A stretch of 64,000 nt of DNA from Saccharibacillus alkalitolerans (GCF_011090185.1 NZ_JAAFGS010000010.1:1-64000), one strand, 5' to 3'; counted from the first letter of the stretch, positions 24,673-33,641 are shown. Notes: generated by a model from the letters alone, not told the origin. Numbers and translations are program-made.

Positions 24673-25515
24673 TTAAAGCTCCGTCCATGAGGTCCGGACA
24701 TAGCCGAGCTTCATCCCGGCATGTTCCATGTTGCGATGGCTCTGCGACAGGAACGAGCACTGCCCGACGACCAGCTCGCCGTTCTCGGAAAAAGCCTGCG
24801 CGATCCGGTGTTCCAGTAGCCGGCGATGCAGTCCCCGTCCGCGGAACTCCGGCAGCGTCGCGGCAAACGTGAGCGAAGCCCGGCCACTCCGGCGGAACAG
24901 CACCGCTGCCGCGGCGGGCGTTCCGTCCAGTTCGGCGGCGTAAAACGACCATCCCGGCCGGCCGTGCAGCACTTCGTTGTTGCGCTTCACATGCGGAATG
25001 CCGCTGTCCGGCAGTCCCGTCCCCCGGCAGTGCAGCATGGCATAAAGCTCGAACTCGTCCCGCCCTATTTCGCGGATCGCGATCTTGTTCTCGCCGGAAG
25101 CGGCGGCTTCCGAGTTACCGGGAACATATTCCCCAGGAGCCGCGATCAGCGAGCAGTGGAATCCCGACTGATGCAGTCCCAGCTCGGCCATTCGTCTTAG
25201 GAAGCCCGGTCCTACCTGGGAAGGCACGATTTCCAGTTGAGCTTTGCGGCCTCGGCCGCGGTAAAATTCCAAAATGGATTCCAAGTCGCCGGCATGCGCG
25301 TCCGTAAGGCCCTTTACCGTATTAAAAGCAGGCCAGGGCATCGTCTCGCTCGCAAAAGCGACGGCGCTGCCGAAAGTCGCGATTTCCACGCCTTCGGGAT
25401 TTCCGTCCCTGCTTCGAATCGCCAGCATGCGGTCGGTCATGTACTCGATCTCCGATCGTTCGACAGCTTCGACCTGTTCGGAAGAAGGCAGCAGCGGGAC
25501 GCCGATAGTCTGCAT
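24673..25515 (-). CDS. GNAT-family acetyltransferase (two-domain)
   Basis: A 280-residue protein whose C-terminal domain (about 150-280) is a GNAT fold with acetyl-CoA loop LPEFRGRGLHRRLLEHRI and the SFLSQSHRNMEHAGMKLGYVRT end. The N-terminal half is a degenerate GNAT-like region. Substrate unknown. AAAGGAGTGACTC precedes the ATG; the TGA of the upstream membrane protein gene lies within this ribosome site, so translation is likely coupled. Confidence 0.82.
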   Translation of the reverse strand: MQTIGVPLLPSSEQVEAVERSEIEYMTDRMLAIRSRDGNPEGVEIATFGSAVAFASETMPWPAFNTVKGLTDAHAGDLESILEFYRGRGRKAQLEIVPSQVGPGFLRRMAELGLHQSGFHCSLIAAPGEYVPGNSEAAASGENKIAIREIGRDEFELYAMLHCRGTGLPDSGIPHVKRNNEVLHGRPGWSFYAAELDGTPAAAAVLFRRSGRASLTFAATLPEFRGRGLHRRLLEHRIAQAFSENGELVVGQCSFLSQSHRNMEHAGMKLGYVRTSWTEL

Positions 25516-25518
25516 GAG

Positions 25519-25806
25519 TCACTCCTTTTCTTTTTCCAATCGAATGATCCGGTTCTCCAACTGCCGAACCTCGTCGATCGTTTCCTGACGGATTTGTTTG
25601 AGCGAAAGTCCGGTCAACAGCGAGAACAAGAAGCAAAGAAAGCAGATTACCGTCATCATGATGCCTCTTAGATCGTTTGCGTAGTTGGCGCGCAGCAGTG
25701 AAGCAAAGCCGCTCAACGCAAATAAAACGACGGTCAGCGCTCCGAATATCGCGGAAGCGATCAGGTACCGATTCGAAGTTCGGTTCCATTTTTCAAAAAA
25801 GCGCAC
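25519..25806 (-). CDS. small two-helix membrane protein with a C-terminal coiled coil
   Basis: A 95-residue protein with hydrophobic helices at about 15-37 and 48-68, then a charged heptad-like helix (LKQIRQETIDEVRQLENRIIRLEKEKE). Unknown family. GTG start at 25806 is preceded by GGAGGGG. Three bases separate it from the GNAT gene. Confidence 0.7.
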   Translation of the reverse strand: MRFFEKWNRTSNRYLIASAIFGALTVVLFALSGFASLLRANYANDLRGIMMTVICFLCFLFSLLTGLSLKQIRQETIDEVRQLENRIIRLEKEKE

Positions 25807-25840
25807 GCCGAACCCCTCCTCTCTTACTCCTGCGCGGCAT

Positions 25841-26392
25841 TCAAGAATCGACGTCCGCCAGCACGCTTTCGATAAACTCGCTTTTCGCCCGCGTATAGGC
25901 TTCCCGGTCGTTGTTATACCGTTCCGCCAATTCCCGCTTCAGCTTTCCGTAGCGCTCGACCGCGTTTGGCCGACGCCGCATAAGATCCCGGAAACGAAGC
26001 TGGACGTCCCAGCGTTCTTCATGTTCTTGCATCAGATGCAAGTGGCATTTGCGTCGATCGCGCTCCACCTTGACGAAGAAGCGCCTCCATCCGTGACCGT
26101 CCAGTTCGGCCGGAACGTAATGCCAGTCTTCCTGTCTTAAACGCTCGATCACGGCATTCAGTTCGTCGTAGGACGGAATTTTCGCCATCAGATCGAGAAT
26201 CGGCTTGGCCGGCAGGCCGGGTACGGAAGTACTTCCGATATGCTCGACCTCGCGAACGCCGTACGGAGCAAGAAGCTTGCCCAAGCGTTCGGCTTCCTCT
26301 TCTCCTTGTCTTTCCCATGCCGGATCGGCCGCCTTGATTTCTACCGCTTCCGTCGCCCAGACCGGCCAGTCGCTCTGCCGTTCGTCGGTCAT
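25841..26392 (-). CDS. GrpB family (UPF0157) protein
   Basis: A 183-residue nucleotidyltransferase-fold protein of the GrpB/UPF0157 family. The signature EHIGSTSVPGLPAKPILDLM is present, with the downstream CHLHLMQEHEERWDVQLRFRDLMR. Biochemical role unproven; some members are fused to CoaE. It overlaps the HAD gene by 4 bp (ATGA), so the two are translationally coupled. Confidence 0.88.
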   Translation of the reverse strand: MTDERQSDWPVWATEAVEIKAADPAWERQGEEEAERLGKLLAPYGVREVEHIGSTSVPGLPAKPILDLMAKIPSYDELNAVIERLRQEDWHYVPAELDGHGWRRFFVKVERDRRKCHLHLMQEHEERWDVQLRFRDLMRRRPNAVERYGKLKRELAERYNNDREAYTRAKSEFIESVLADVDS

Positions 26393-26976
26393 GTCAGCGC
26401 TCCTTTCGCATTCAACAGCCAGCGTATCGCTTCATTCAAATTTTCCGCCGTATGCTCCGGATAGGCCGCTCTCCATTCTTCCGAAAAATCTCCGCCGCGA
26501 TAACGCTCAAGTTCGCCGCGTCCGGCTCCGGTCAATACCAATATGCCCAGACACCCCGCTTTTTTCGCCGCGACCATATCCGTCCAGCGATCGCCGACGA
26601 CCGCGCATTTCCGCAGATCCAAGTCGTGTTCGTCCGCCGCCTGCTCCAGCATGCCTACAGCGGGTTTGCGGCAGGCGCAGCCTTCCCCGTGTTCGTGCGG
26701 ACACACATATACGCCGTCGAAACCGAATGCCGTCAACTCGCGCTCGAACTCTTCGAGTTTTGCCTGCCCGCGGGCGATCACGGGTTGATTGGTGAAGGAA
26801 AAAATACGTTTGCCCGCGGCTTTTAACGCATCGATCGATTCCGGCACCGACGGAAAGCATTCGAATTCTCCGGGGAGAATCATTTGGTCGTTTCCGCCGA
26901 GCGTTCCGTCCCGATCCAGAAAAACGGCCTGCACTTCTTCAAGCGCGGCCCGGCTTCTTGCAGCCTTAATAATCAT
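26389..26976 (-). CDS. HAD-IIIA family hydrolase (GmhB-like)
   Basis: A 195-residue HAD phosphatase: motif I FLDRDGTLGG, motif II FSFTNQP, motif III/IV region CRKPAVGML and AVVGDRWTDMVAAKKAG. The cysteine cluster around CPHEHGEGCACRKP resembles the zinc loop of GmhB, the heptose bisphosphate phosphatase. Substrate is unproven. ACAGGAGGC precedes the ATG. Coupled with grpB-like 25841-26392. Confidence 0.88.
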   Translation of the reverse strand: MIIKAARSRAALEEVQAVFLDRDGTLGGNDQMILPGEFECFPSVPESIDALKAAGKRIFSFTNQPVIARGQAKLEEFERELTAFGFDGVYVCPHEHGEGCACRKPAVGMLEQAADEHDLDLRKCAVVGDRWTDMVAAKKAGCLGILVLTGAGRGELERYRGGDFSEEWRAAYPEHTAENLNEAIRWLLNAKGALT

Positions 26977-27060
26977 GAAATGCCTCCTGTCCCCTTTAGC
27001 GCCTTCTCCGAAAGTTTACCAGCTGCAGCCCGGACTTCAAGAGGAAAAATAAGGGGATTT

Positions 27061-27792
27061 TCAATCCGCGATCGGAATGTCGTTTAGCGCAATCTCGATC
27101 GGCGTGCGGTAAGAACGGATATGAAACTTTGCCGTATCCGACGTTCTCGGACTGATGACGATCAAGCCATTTTTGACGGTCATTGAGCCTGCCAGAAAAT
27201 AAATATCCTCATACCTGTTCAGCTCTTGAAAAACGTTCCGCCGGGTTACGCCGTTCAACCGGTCTATGTATTCGATAATCGCCGTCGATTTTCGGCCGAG
27301 AGGACGAATTTGATAGGATACGCTTACCCGATACTGCCGCGTTTCCTTGTTCAAATGATCAATTTCGGCTTCGCTTCCCCGTTCACGCAGCAGCCGATAA
27401 GTCTCCTCGACGATTCGAAGCTGCTCGGCGCCGCCCGCGATCCGTTTCAGCACCGCCGCGAGCAGCCCGAGCAGTTCGGTCTCCTGCTCTTCCCGAGAGC
27501 GCCCGTTGAACGGCTCCGGCGGAAGTCCCGCCTCGTAAAACCGGATTCGTTTCATCGGACTCGGCTTGGGTCCCCGAACCTCTCCCTGCGGAAGCTCCGG
27601 CGTCAGCACGACGTAGAGGTGATCGAAGTCTCCGGTAAGGAATCCTTTTGTCCGCAAAATTCGGGCCATGCGCGCGCTAAGGTCGTTAACTCGATTGCGG
27701 GTTGCATACAATTTTCCGATATTGTCGGGCAGCCTGCCGGAACCCGTTTCCTGTTCGAAAAGCCGGATATCCGCGATTTTCTTGTCCTTCAT
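27061..27792 (-). CDS. hypothetical protein
   Basis: A 243-residue cytoplasmic protein without a recognised family. The first 130 residues are helical (LYATRNRVNDLSARMARILRT); the last 90 are strand-rich (RQYRVSVSYQIRPLGRKSTAII ...). GAGGGGGAGGAATC precedes the ATG. Monocistronic by appearance. Confidence 0.75.
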   Translation of the reverse strand: MKDKKIADIRLFEQETGSGRLPDNIGKLYATRNRVNDLSARMARILRTKGFLTGDFDHLYVVLTPELPQGEVRGPKPSPMKRIRFYEAGLPPEPFNGRSREEQETELLGLLAAVLKRIAGGAEQLRIVEETYRLLRERGSEAEIDHLNKETRQYRVSVSYQIRPLGRKSTAIIEYIDRLNGVTRRNVFQELNRYEDIYFLAGSMTVKNGLIVISPRTSDTAKFHIRSYRTPIEIALNDIPIAD

Positions 27793-27867
27793 GATTCCTC
27801 CCCCTCAGCCTCTTCCATCTTCTCCAGTATACGCCTCGCCGAAGTCTGCGGCCAAACGAAAAGTCAC

Positions 27868-27908
27868 AAGCCGGCCGCACGTCCTATAGGAGGACGCTCG
27901 GCCGGCTT
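27868..27908. terminator. terminator-like inverted repeat
   Basis: AAGCCGGCCG and CGGCCGGCTT are perfectly complementary, with an inner GTCCT/AGGAC stem. It follows the methyltransferase gene ending at 27937; the T-tract is weak. Confidence 0.65.
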
Positions 27909-27936
27909 GCATTTGTTCTATGCGGTTGTCGTTCGG

Positions 27937-28824
27937 TTACTCTTGCGCGTACATGTTCTGATCCTGCAGCCGGATCAGCACTTTACCGAAGCGGCCGCCC
28001 TGCTGCACCCGGACTTTTTCTTCCGGATAGGCCTGCTTCAAATGCTCCGCGACCCTGCTCCGGCTTCCCTCGTCCGCGGGCAGGTTATGATGGCGCAGCC
28101 ACATCATCGCTTCCTCCAACGCTTCTTCGCGCGTATGCTCGGTCGTTTTCAGCTCGCGCGTGACCAAAATCTCGTAGGCATAACCTTTGAGACAGAGCAG
28201 ATGCAGCAGATAGCCCATCTCCGTCACTTTCGGCTCGAACGGCCTCCCCGTGATCAGCGGCGTCACTTCGTTCACCAGGCTGTTTTCCGAGGAACTGACC
28301 GGCATGCTGATATACGCGAATTTGCGGGCGCAGCTTAAGATCCGTTCCACGCTGTCCCAATCGTGCACGACCGGACACATCGAGACGAATACCAGATCGA
28401 ATGCTTGATTCCAGCCTTTTTCCCGGATATCGATTTCCTCGAACTGGCCCGACACGATCTCGACCGGATTTTCCGTAAAACGCGCCGTATTGCGCTGCAG
28501 CAGTTCGACCTGCGGCGGCGAAGATTCGAACGCGGTAACCCGGGCGCCCCGTTCGGCGAAAGGCACCGTGAACACGCCCGAAGCGGCTCCGACATCCAGC
28601 ACCGTCGCTCCTTCGAATTTTACCCCGCGGCTTTCCAGCCAGCCGACGATTCTCGCACTGCGTCTGCGGCCTTCTTCGTTAAAGGACTGCTCGTTGAACT
28701 GCTCCGCTTTGGCGTTGAATGCGGTCGCCGGATCGATCCCCGATCTCCGCATCCGAGCTGCCGCGCCCTCTCCGTACGCTTTCCATTCCTGCTCCCAGAC
28801 TGACGGGTCGAAAAAAGGTTTCAT
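27937..28824 (-). CDS. class I SAM-dependent methyltransferase
   Basis: A 295-residue methyltransferase. Motif I VLDVGAASGVFTVPFAERGARV lies near residue 80, followed by TAFESSPPQVELLQRN and FDLVFVSMCPVVHDWDSV. The N-terminal W/F-rich part and the FKQAYPEEKVRV-type C-terminus are typical of an SAM methyltransferase of unknown substrate. The upstream region 28880-28915 is AT-rich with a TATAAT hexamer on this strand. Confidence 0.85.
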   Translation of the reverse strand: MKPFFDPSVWEQEWKAYGEGAAARMRRSGIDPATAFNAKAEQFNEQSFNEEGRRRSARIVGWLESRGVKFEGATVLDVGAASGVFTVPFAERGARVTAFESSPPQVELLQRNTARFTENPVEIVSGQFEEIDIREKGWNQAFDLVFVSMCPVVHDWDSVERILSCARKFAYISMPVSSSENSLVNEVTPLITGRPFEPKVTEMGYLLHLLCLKGYAYEILVTRELKTTEHTREEALEEAMMWLRHHNLPADEGSRSRVAEHLKQAYPEEKVRVQQGGRFGKVLIRLQDQNMYAQE

Positions 28825-28956
28825 CGTTATCGTTCACCCTGCCCTTTCTTGATTTCGCTTATTCTTATCAAGACTATCAAAGATATTATATATCTATAAT
28901 AGACGTATAAGAGCGAAATGACAAGGCTTCTTTGCTTCATGCAAGATCGGCCCAGG

Positions 28957-28993
28957 CAAAAAAAGGCCGAGAAGACACCATGTGCCTTCCCGA
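28957..28993 (-). terminator. Rho-independent terminator
   Basis: On the minus strand GGGAAGGCAC pairs with GTGTCTTCTC (two G-U pairs) and seven T follow. It lies six bases after the lipoprotein gene ending at 28999. Confidence 0.8.
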
Positions 28994-28998
28994 CCCGC

Positions 28999-29484
28999 TT
29001 ATTCCACTTTGATCTTGATGCCGTAGATCGCCGCGCCTTCCGGCCAATCGCCTTCGATTCCGTACACGTACTCCCCCGGACGCTCGGGCAGCGTGAAGGA
29101 ATGGTCTTCCGCTTCCGCTTCCGATTCCACTTCGACGAACTCGGAAGAGCTTGTATGGCGACGCACGTTCACCTCTTCGGGGGCCTTATCGAAAGCAAGC
29201 CGGATGACCGACTTCGGCTCCGCCTTCATCGCTTTGGTCTTCCGCGCGGCTTCGTACGGCCCTCCGTAAGTCATGACGCCGTTCCAATTGTAAGTGGCGA
29301 GCTTGGCGGGTATGTTCTCGCTTGAGCCTTCCCCCTCAGCGCTGACGCTCAACGATGGAGGGCCATCCGGTTCTCCGGAGCTTGAACAAGCGGTTCCCGA
29401 CAGAAAAATCGCCGCAACCGTCAGGCAGGTCAGCAGTCTTTTGATACGGTTTGCCTCCTTTATGCGATGATGTAGGGTGTTCAT
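28999..29484 (-). CDS. putative lipoprotein
   Basis: A 161-residue exported lipoprotein; the lipobox is LSGTAC at about residue 33, followed by an S/G/E linker and a strand-rich domain ending FTLPERPGEYVYGIEGDWPEGAAIYGIKIKVE, like an immunoglobulin-like fold. Family unknown. The ATG at 29484 has only a poor ribosome site, whereas AAAGGAGG lies eight bases before an in-frame ATC (codon 14, 29445-29443), exactly where the signal peptide should begin. Either ATC is used or an ATG has mutated. Confidence 0.75.
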   Translation of the reverse strand: MNTLHHRIKEANRIKRLLTCLTVAAIFLSGTACSSSGEPDGPPSLSVSAEGEGSSENIPAKLATYNWNGVMTYGGPYEAARKTKAMKAEPKSVIRLAFDKAPEEVNVRRHTSSSEFVEVESEAEAEDHSFTLPERPGEYVYGIEGDWPEGAAIYGIKIKVE

Positions 29485-29526
29485 GGATCGATAAACTCCA
29501 CGCGCCGTCCTAACAGCCTAACCCTC

Positions 29527-30000
29527 TTACACGCCGAGCAGCAGGACGACCGACTCCCCGTCCGCGTGCTGCAAGTTGGCGTGCAGCACGCGAATCGCTT
29601 CCAGCATATCCGCGCCCGCTTCGGCTTCGTCGTCCGTCGTTCCGTTGAACTCGTTGTAGTATGCCCCCAGCTCTTCCGCCTCGAAGTTCGAAGGAAGCAG
29701 CTTGTCGAGATATGCTCTCTTATGCGAGACGGTCAGCGCCGTGCAGAACGCATACTTCGTCAGCGACAGCTTCACGGCCAATCCGTCGTATTCGGATTCC
29801 TCGAGGTCGATCTCCCGCTCGATCAAGTATTCCAGCAGCGCGGAGTAGATGTAGCCCGAGCCGTTGTATTCGGTCAATTCTTTGGAATTTCGTTCGAGAA
29901 AAGCATAAAACTCTCCGTCTTCCCGTCCGGGATCGGCTCTGCGCTCCAACTCGCCCAATCTGGCAATCGGGATCAATCTGAATTCGGTCAACATCGACAT
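29527..30000 (-). CDS. hypothetical protein
   Basis: A 157-residue acidic cytoplasmic protein, family unknown. It has strand-helix alternation (FRLIPIARLGELERRADPG, YIYSALLEYLIEREIDLE). The ATG at 30000 follows GGAGGAGGCG and lies four bases after the stop of the gene upstream, so it is likely coupled to it. Confidence 0.72.
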   Translation of the reverse strand: MSMLTEFRLIPIARLGELERRADPGREDGEFYAFLERNSKELTEYNGSGYIYSALLEYLIEREIDLEESEYDGLAVKLSLTKYAFCTALTVSHKRAYLDKLLPSNFEAEELGAYYNEFNGTTDDEAEAGADMLEAIRVLHANLQHADGESVVLLLGV

Positions 30001-30004
30001 GATC

Positions 30005-30712
30005 TTACGCCTCCTCCGTGTTTGTTTCCGCCAGTTCCAGCAGTTCGGCCAGTTCGTCATCCGACAGCTCGAGATGCCCGCAGAATACCAGATCGGCGTG
30101 CATTTCCCATTCTCCGTACAGGATCATTCTGCCGCCCTGTACGGTCCGCTCGATCAGCGCCCAGACTCCGATATTCCCCTGCAGACTTCCCGTTATGCAG
30201 ATCCATTTTCCGAAACGCTCCGCGTTCAGCGGCGCGAACGGCTCAAAGTTTTTTCGCAGCCTCGCGGCCCGCCGCGGCTCGAAGATACGGGCGGCTTCGC
30301 TCAGAGGAATCATAGATTCCACCCGGACGGCGATCCATGCTTGATCCTCGCCCCGGTTGACCACCTCCAGAAAGCTGCATTCCGCCATGCCGGATCCGTC
30401 GACTTCTTCCGGATGGTCGTCCCAGCCGTTGAGCGCCGACAAAGCGGGCATGAACAGCGTCCAAAACCGGTCTCCGATCTGCTGATTGAACGGATAAGAG
30501 GCTTGGACGAAGCGAATTTCTCCCGTTCGCGGCATAACGACGGAACGCGCCCATATGCCGGCTCCGGGCTCCGGCAGTTCGTCCGCGCGGACAAAGTCCG
30601 ACCACTGCACGATATCCATTTTGCCGACGATTTCGAACTCCCGGCTGTCGTCCGTCTTCATCTCCGCCGGACTGCCGCAGGCTCGGCATGGGAACGCTAA
30701 CCGGTTTTCCAT
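30005..30712 (-). CDS. hypothetical protein with N-terminal CxxC
   Basis: A 235-residue protein starting with a CRAC zinc-knuckle half (FPCRACGSPAE) and otherwise unrecognised. Acidic C-terminal helix (LSDDELAELLELAETNTEEA). Its ATG lies two bases after the TAA of the lipoprotein gene, so these three genes (31665 to 29527) look like one operon. Confidence 0.72.
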   Translation of the reverse strand: MENRLAFPCRACGSPAEMKTDDSREFEIVGKMDIVQWSDFVRADELPEPGAGIWARSVVMPRTGEIRFVQASYPFNQQIGDRFWTLFMPALSALNGWDDHPEEVDGSGMAECSFLEVVNRGEDQAWIAVRVESMIPLSEAARIFEPRRAARLRKNFEPFAPLNAERFGKWICITGSLQGNIGVWALIERTVQGGRMILYGEWEMHADLVFCGHLELSDDELAELLELAETNTEEA

Positions 30713-30714
30713 CG

Positions 30715-31665
30715 TTAAGGTTTCAGCCCTTTCTCCATCTCCCTATTGATATCGAACTCTCCGATCGTCGTCAGTGGATGCTTGCCCCGATTGCCTTTCT
30801 TCACCCGCACACGGCCCTGCTCGTCCGTTCGCCGGCTTACATAATCTCCCGTCGCCAGGTTGCAATCGTCCTCGTCGGCCGATTCCGCGGTCTGCGCTCC
30901 CGTGAAGTACGACCCGACCGTCGCGCCGATCAGCTTCCAGTCTCCGCCCTGATAGCGGAAGCGGTACGTGTTGTACCAGCGATCGTTGCTGCCTCCTTCA
31001 TGCCGGATAACGACCGCTCCCTGTTCGACGGTCACCCCGTGAAAAGGATCGCCCCATACGCCGCCTTCGTCCGCGCTCAGCACGACATGGTCGGCGATTG
31101 CGGACAGACGGTATCCGCCTCCCTTCTCGCCGAAAGCCAGCAGCAGCCTGCGCGGCATCGCCTCGCCTTCTTCGCCGTCCTGCTGGATCACGAGCGCAAG
31201 GTCCGGAATTCCGTCTTTGTTCAGATCGCCTTCGGCGCGGGCAATCCCGCCGTTCGGCTGCTTCAGCGCATGCCAGCCGGCCGGGATCAGCGCCGCTTCG
31301 CTTTTCCCCGCGGCCCGGGTCTTCGCTTCCTGCGCTTTGCGTTCTTTCTGCGGGGATGCCTCTTTGCCAAGAGCGGCCGAAGCCGCGTCCGTTCCGGAAC
31401 CGCTGCGCTTATCGGCTTTTTCGTTCGCGGATAAAGTCTGCGTCCCGCTGCCCTGCCCGGCTTCCTGCTGCGTCTCCCGATGCTGATCCGGCGCTCCCGC
31501 CGGATTCTCGGCCTGCGCCGAACCGGCGCCCGATTGGCAGGCCGTCAGCATGACGGCAAGCAGGAGCAGCGGGCCTCCCCGCTTGGCGCCTGCGCGCCGC
31601 CGCTTGGCGCCTGCGCGCCGCCGCGTCCCTCCTGACGTCTTTTCCGTTTTCTTTCTGTTCATCAT
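30715..31665 (-). CDS. lipoprotein with long low-complexity linker
   Basis: A 316-residue exported lipoprotein. The n-region of the signal is unusually long and arginine-rich because of a 7-residue tandem repeat (RRAGAKR twice), followed by the hydrophobic core LLLLAVMLTAC. Residues about 40-130 are a disordered Gln/Ala/Lys linker; the C-terminal domain has an FG-GAP/EF-hand-like calcium loop (GDLNKDGIPDLALVIQ) and strand-rich segments. The function is unknown. GCAGGAG precedes the ATG pair at 31665. Confidence 0.75.
   Translation of the reverse strand: MMNRKKTEKTSGGTRRRAGAKRRRAGAKRGGPLLLLAVMLTACQSGAGSAQAENPAGAPDQHRETQQEAGQGSGTQTLSANEKADKRSGSGTDAASAALGKEASPQKERKAQEAKTRAAGKSEAALIPAGWHALKQPNGGIARAEGDLNKDGIPDLALVIQQDGEEGEAMPRRLLLAFGEKGGGYRLSAIADHVVLSADEGGVWGDPFHGVTVEQGAVVIRHEGGSNDRWYNTYRFRYQGGDWKLIGATVGSYFTGAQTAESADEDDCNLATGDYVSRRTDEQGRVRVKKGNRGKHPLTTIGEFDINREMEKGLKP
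31580..31621. repeat. 21-bp tandem repeat inside a signal peptide
   Basis: Two identical 21-bp units (CGCTTGGCGCCTGCGCGCCG plus one C) in tandem encode the RRAGAKR duplication of the lipoprotein at 30715-31665. The multiple-of-three length keeps the frame. Confidence 0.9.
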
Positions 31666-31686
31666 CTTCTGTCCCACTCCTGCCGT

Positions 31687-32349
31687 TCATTCCTTATGAT
31701 TTTCGTTTTCGTTCGCGTTCAGCGTCAGATCCCGTTTCAATTTCCCCGGACTGACTCCGTGATGCTTGAATATCTCCGCCGCCCGCTCCCGCACGTACGG
31801 GTCTTCGTCTTCCAGGAAAGGAAGCAGAACCGGCAGCTTATCGCGGGACGTCAGCGCCATCAAGCCGAATGCCTGCTGCGTGCGAACGTCTTCGTCAAGA
31901 TCAGCCTGCTCCAGCAGGTCAAAAAGCTCCCGCACGCTCCGTGCGTCCGCTTCCGACTGCGGCACGTCTGCGGGGTACGGGTATTCTTTTTGCAGATCGT
32001 CCCAGTCCTGCCGCTCGTCTTGTTCCAGCCGGGCGACGAACGATTCCACCGACCGGAAGGCCGGCGAATTGTCCGTTTCTCCGTGGTTCAAATAGCAGAC
32101 CCGGCCTTCAAGCGGTCCTCCGAAGTACACGGCCGCGTAGTTGGAATTGTCGTCCGTCCAGAGCGGAAGCAGATAACGGAAAACGTCGATCCCTCCGATC
32201 GCGTCCAGCATCTCCCGGATTTCTTCTTCCCCCATCAAGCGCAGCGCGAATTCCTTTTCCCGCTGCAGCCGCGCATGGCGTTCCAAAGCGTCGGCGGCCC
32301 GTTCCGGCAGCGCAGCGCCCAGCCTCCGCAGCTTGTTTTCGATCGTCAT
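31687..32349 (-). CDS. SMI1/KNR4 (SUKH)-like protein with HEAT-like tail
   Basis: A 220-residue protein. Residues 1-110 are SUKH-like (LPLWTDDNSNYAAVYFGGPLEGRVCYLNHGETDNSPAFRSVESF). Residues about 150-200 form HEAT-like helices (VRTQQAFGLMALTSRDKLPVLL, PYVRERAAEIFKHHG). Orphan SUKH proteins often act as toxin immunity proteins. The ATG at 32349 follows GAAGGAGAAG; the long frame extending to 33009 is only the antisense-frame shadow of the methyltransferase gene. Confidence 0.8.
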   Translation of the reverse strand: MTIENKLRRLGAALPERAADALERHARLQREKEFALRLMGEEEIREMLDAIGGIDVFRYLLPLWTDDNSNYAAVYFGGPLEGRVCYLNHGETDNSPAFRSVESFVARLEQDERQDWDDLQKEYPYPADVPQSEADARSVRELFDLLEQADLDEDVRTQQAFGLMALTSRDKLPVLLPFLEDEDPYVRERAAEIFKHHGVSPGKLKRDLTLNANENENHKE

Positions 32350-32390
32350 TCTTCGCTTCTCCTTCCGGCAGCCTTTTTTCCGCGGGCTTT

Positions 32391-33089
32391 TTAAGCTTCT
32401 CCTATCGTCTTCCACCAGATCCCCGCGCATTCCGGCACCGTCGCCCACCCATTCCGCTCGATCTTCTCCGTCAATTCTTCCCCGAAAAAGAAGCCCGTGC
32501 ATGCCTTCGCTTCTTCGACGTCCGCAAAATCGTAGTCCATGCGAACCGTGCGATGCCCGAAGCCGTAATCCCGTTCCAGCGCTTCGTAATAGGAAGTCAA
32601 AAAACCGGGCGGATCGGGCGTTTCCGTGCCGGTGCCCATCGTTTCGAATACGATGATCGTGCCGCCCGGTCTTAAGACGCGTTCGAGTTCCGCCATGACG
32701 GTCTTCAGATTGCGTTCCCATTCCTCGAGATCCGAATCCGCTAAGTAGCAGATGCTCCAGCCGGACACGGCTAGATCGACGGAGCGGTCGGGAATAGGAA
32801 GCTTCCGGTGATCGGCTTCGATCGTCCGCCAAGTACGCGCAGTTCCTTTTGCGGTCAGCTTGCGGTTCAGCAGCTCCAGCATTTGGGCGGAAGCGTCCGT
32901 GCAGACCAGCGACTTCGCCCGGTCGGCGACGACGCCGGCTATACGTCCCGAACCCGCTCCCAGATCCAGTATGTCCAGCCCTTCGACGGGCCGGATTTCT
33001 TCGATCCAAGGCAGAACTTCGGGCTGCCTGCCGATCATGTACTCGTAGGCGTCCGCTTGATTGCGGTAGATTTGTTTATGCGAAGACAT
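32391..33089 (-). CDS. class I SAM-dependent methyltransferase
   Basis: A 232-residue methyltransferase. Motif I LDILDLGAGSGRIAGVVADRAKS near residue 35, acidic end of strand 2 VCTDASAQML, and LERVLRPGGTIIVFETMG. It belongs to the large UbiE-like group; substrate unknown. AAGGAGGAAATTCA precedes the ATG. Confidence 0.88.
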   Translation of the reverse strand: MSSHKQIYRNQADAYEYMIGRQPEVLPWIEEIRPVEGLDILDLGAGSGRIAGVVADRAKSLVCTDASAQMLELLNRKLTAKGTARTWRTIEADHRKLPIPDRSVDLAVSGWSICYLADSDLEEWERNLKTVMAELERVLRPGGTIIVFETMGTGTETPDPPGFLTSYYEALERDYGFGHRTVRMDYDFADVEEAKACTGFFFGEELTEKIERNGWATVPECAGIWWKTIGEA

Positions 33090-33133
33090 TGAATTTCCTC
33101 CTTATGCATCCGGCACGCGAACCGGTCGTGTCT

Positions 33134-33640
33134 TCAATCCCCTTTGATCCCCAGCAGCCTGCGGCTTAAAGCCGCCGACTGTTCGAAGCCCGCGCTCCCG
33201 CTTTCCGTGTATTTCCTATACGCTTCCCTGAATCTTGCCGCGGGCGAATCTTCCTCGCGAAGCAGTCGATCCCGGTCGGACCAGCTTGCCAGCCAGGGCA
33301 CTCCCCGGTCGCGCACGTAGTCCGATATCGCTTCCGCGCAGGCGTCCAGCGAATCTTCTTCTCGGGTATAGGACATCCGTCTCCGGCAGTCCCGCTCCTC
33401 GTCCGAGCTGATCCCTTCCAGCGCCACCGCCGGAAAAGGATCGCATAGGAAGCGGATGCCGACATGGACCCGGAAATAAGGACCCGAAGCCAGCTTGTTC
33501 AGATGGATGAATTCGATTCGGTCCGATCGGACGCGGGTGTAGAAGGCAGGTTTGGTTTTTACGAATTCCGTTTCCCCAAGCGCTTTTGCCAGCTTACTTC
33601 CGATCTGTCCCGCCAGCTTCTGTTCGAGCTTTTTGTCCAT
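33134..33640 (-). CDS. DUF4304-like protein
   Basis: A 168-residue cytoplasmic protein. The order FVKTKPAFYTRVRSDRIEFIHLNKLASGPYFRVHVGIRF resembles DUF4304, a family found near polymorphic toxin genes. The assignment is by pattern only. It begins one base after the stop of the P-loop gene at 33642, indicating an operon. Confidence 0.65.
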   Translation of the reverse strand: MDKKLEQKLAGQIGSKLAKALGETEFVKTKPAFYTRVRSDRIEFIHLNKLASGPYFRVHVGIRFLCDPFPAVALEGISSDEERDCRRRMSYTREEDSLDACAEAISDYVRDRGVPWLASWSDRDRLLREEDSPAARFREAYRKYTESGSAGFEQSAALSRRLLGIKGD

Positions 33641-33641
33641 C

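Noticed and set aside
32350..33009. N-terminal extension of the SUKH-like gene to 33009
   Set aside because: The extension is Arg-rich nonsense opposite the frame of the methyltransferase gene; the true start has a ribosome site at 32349.
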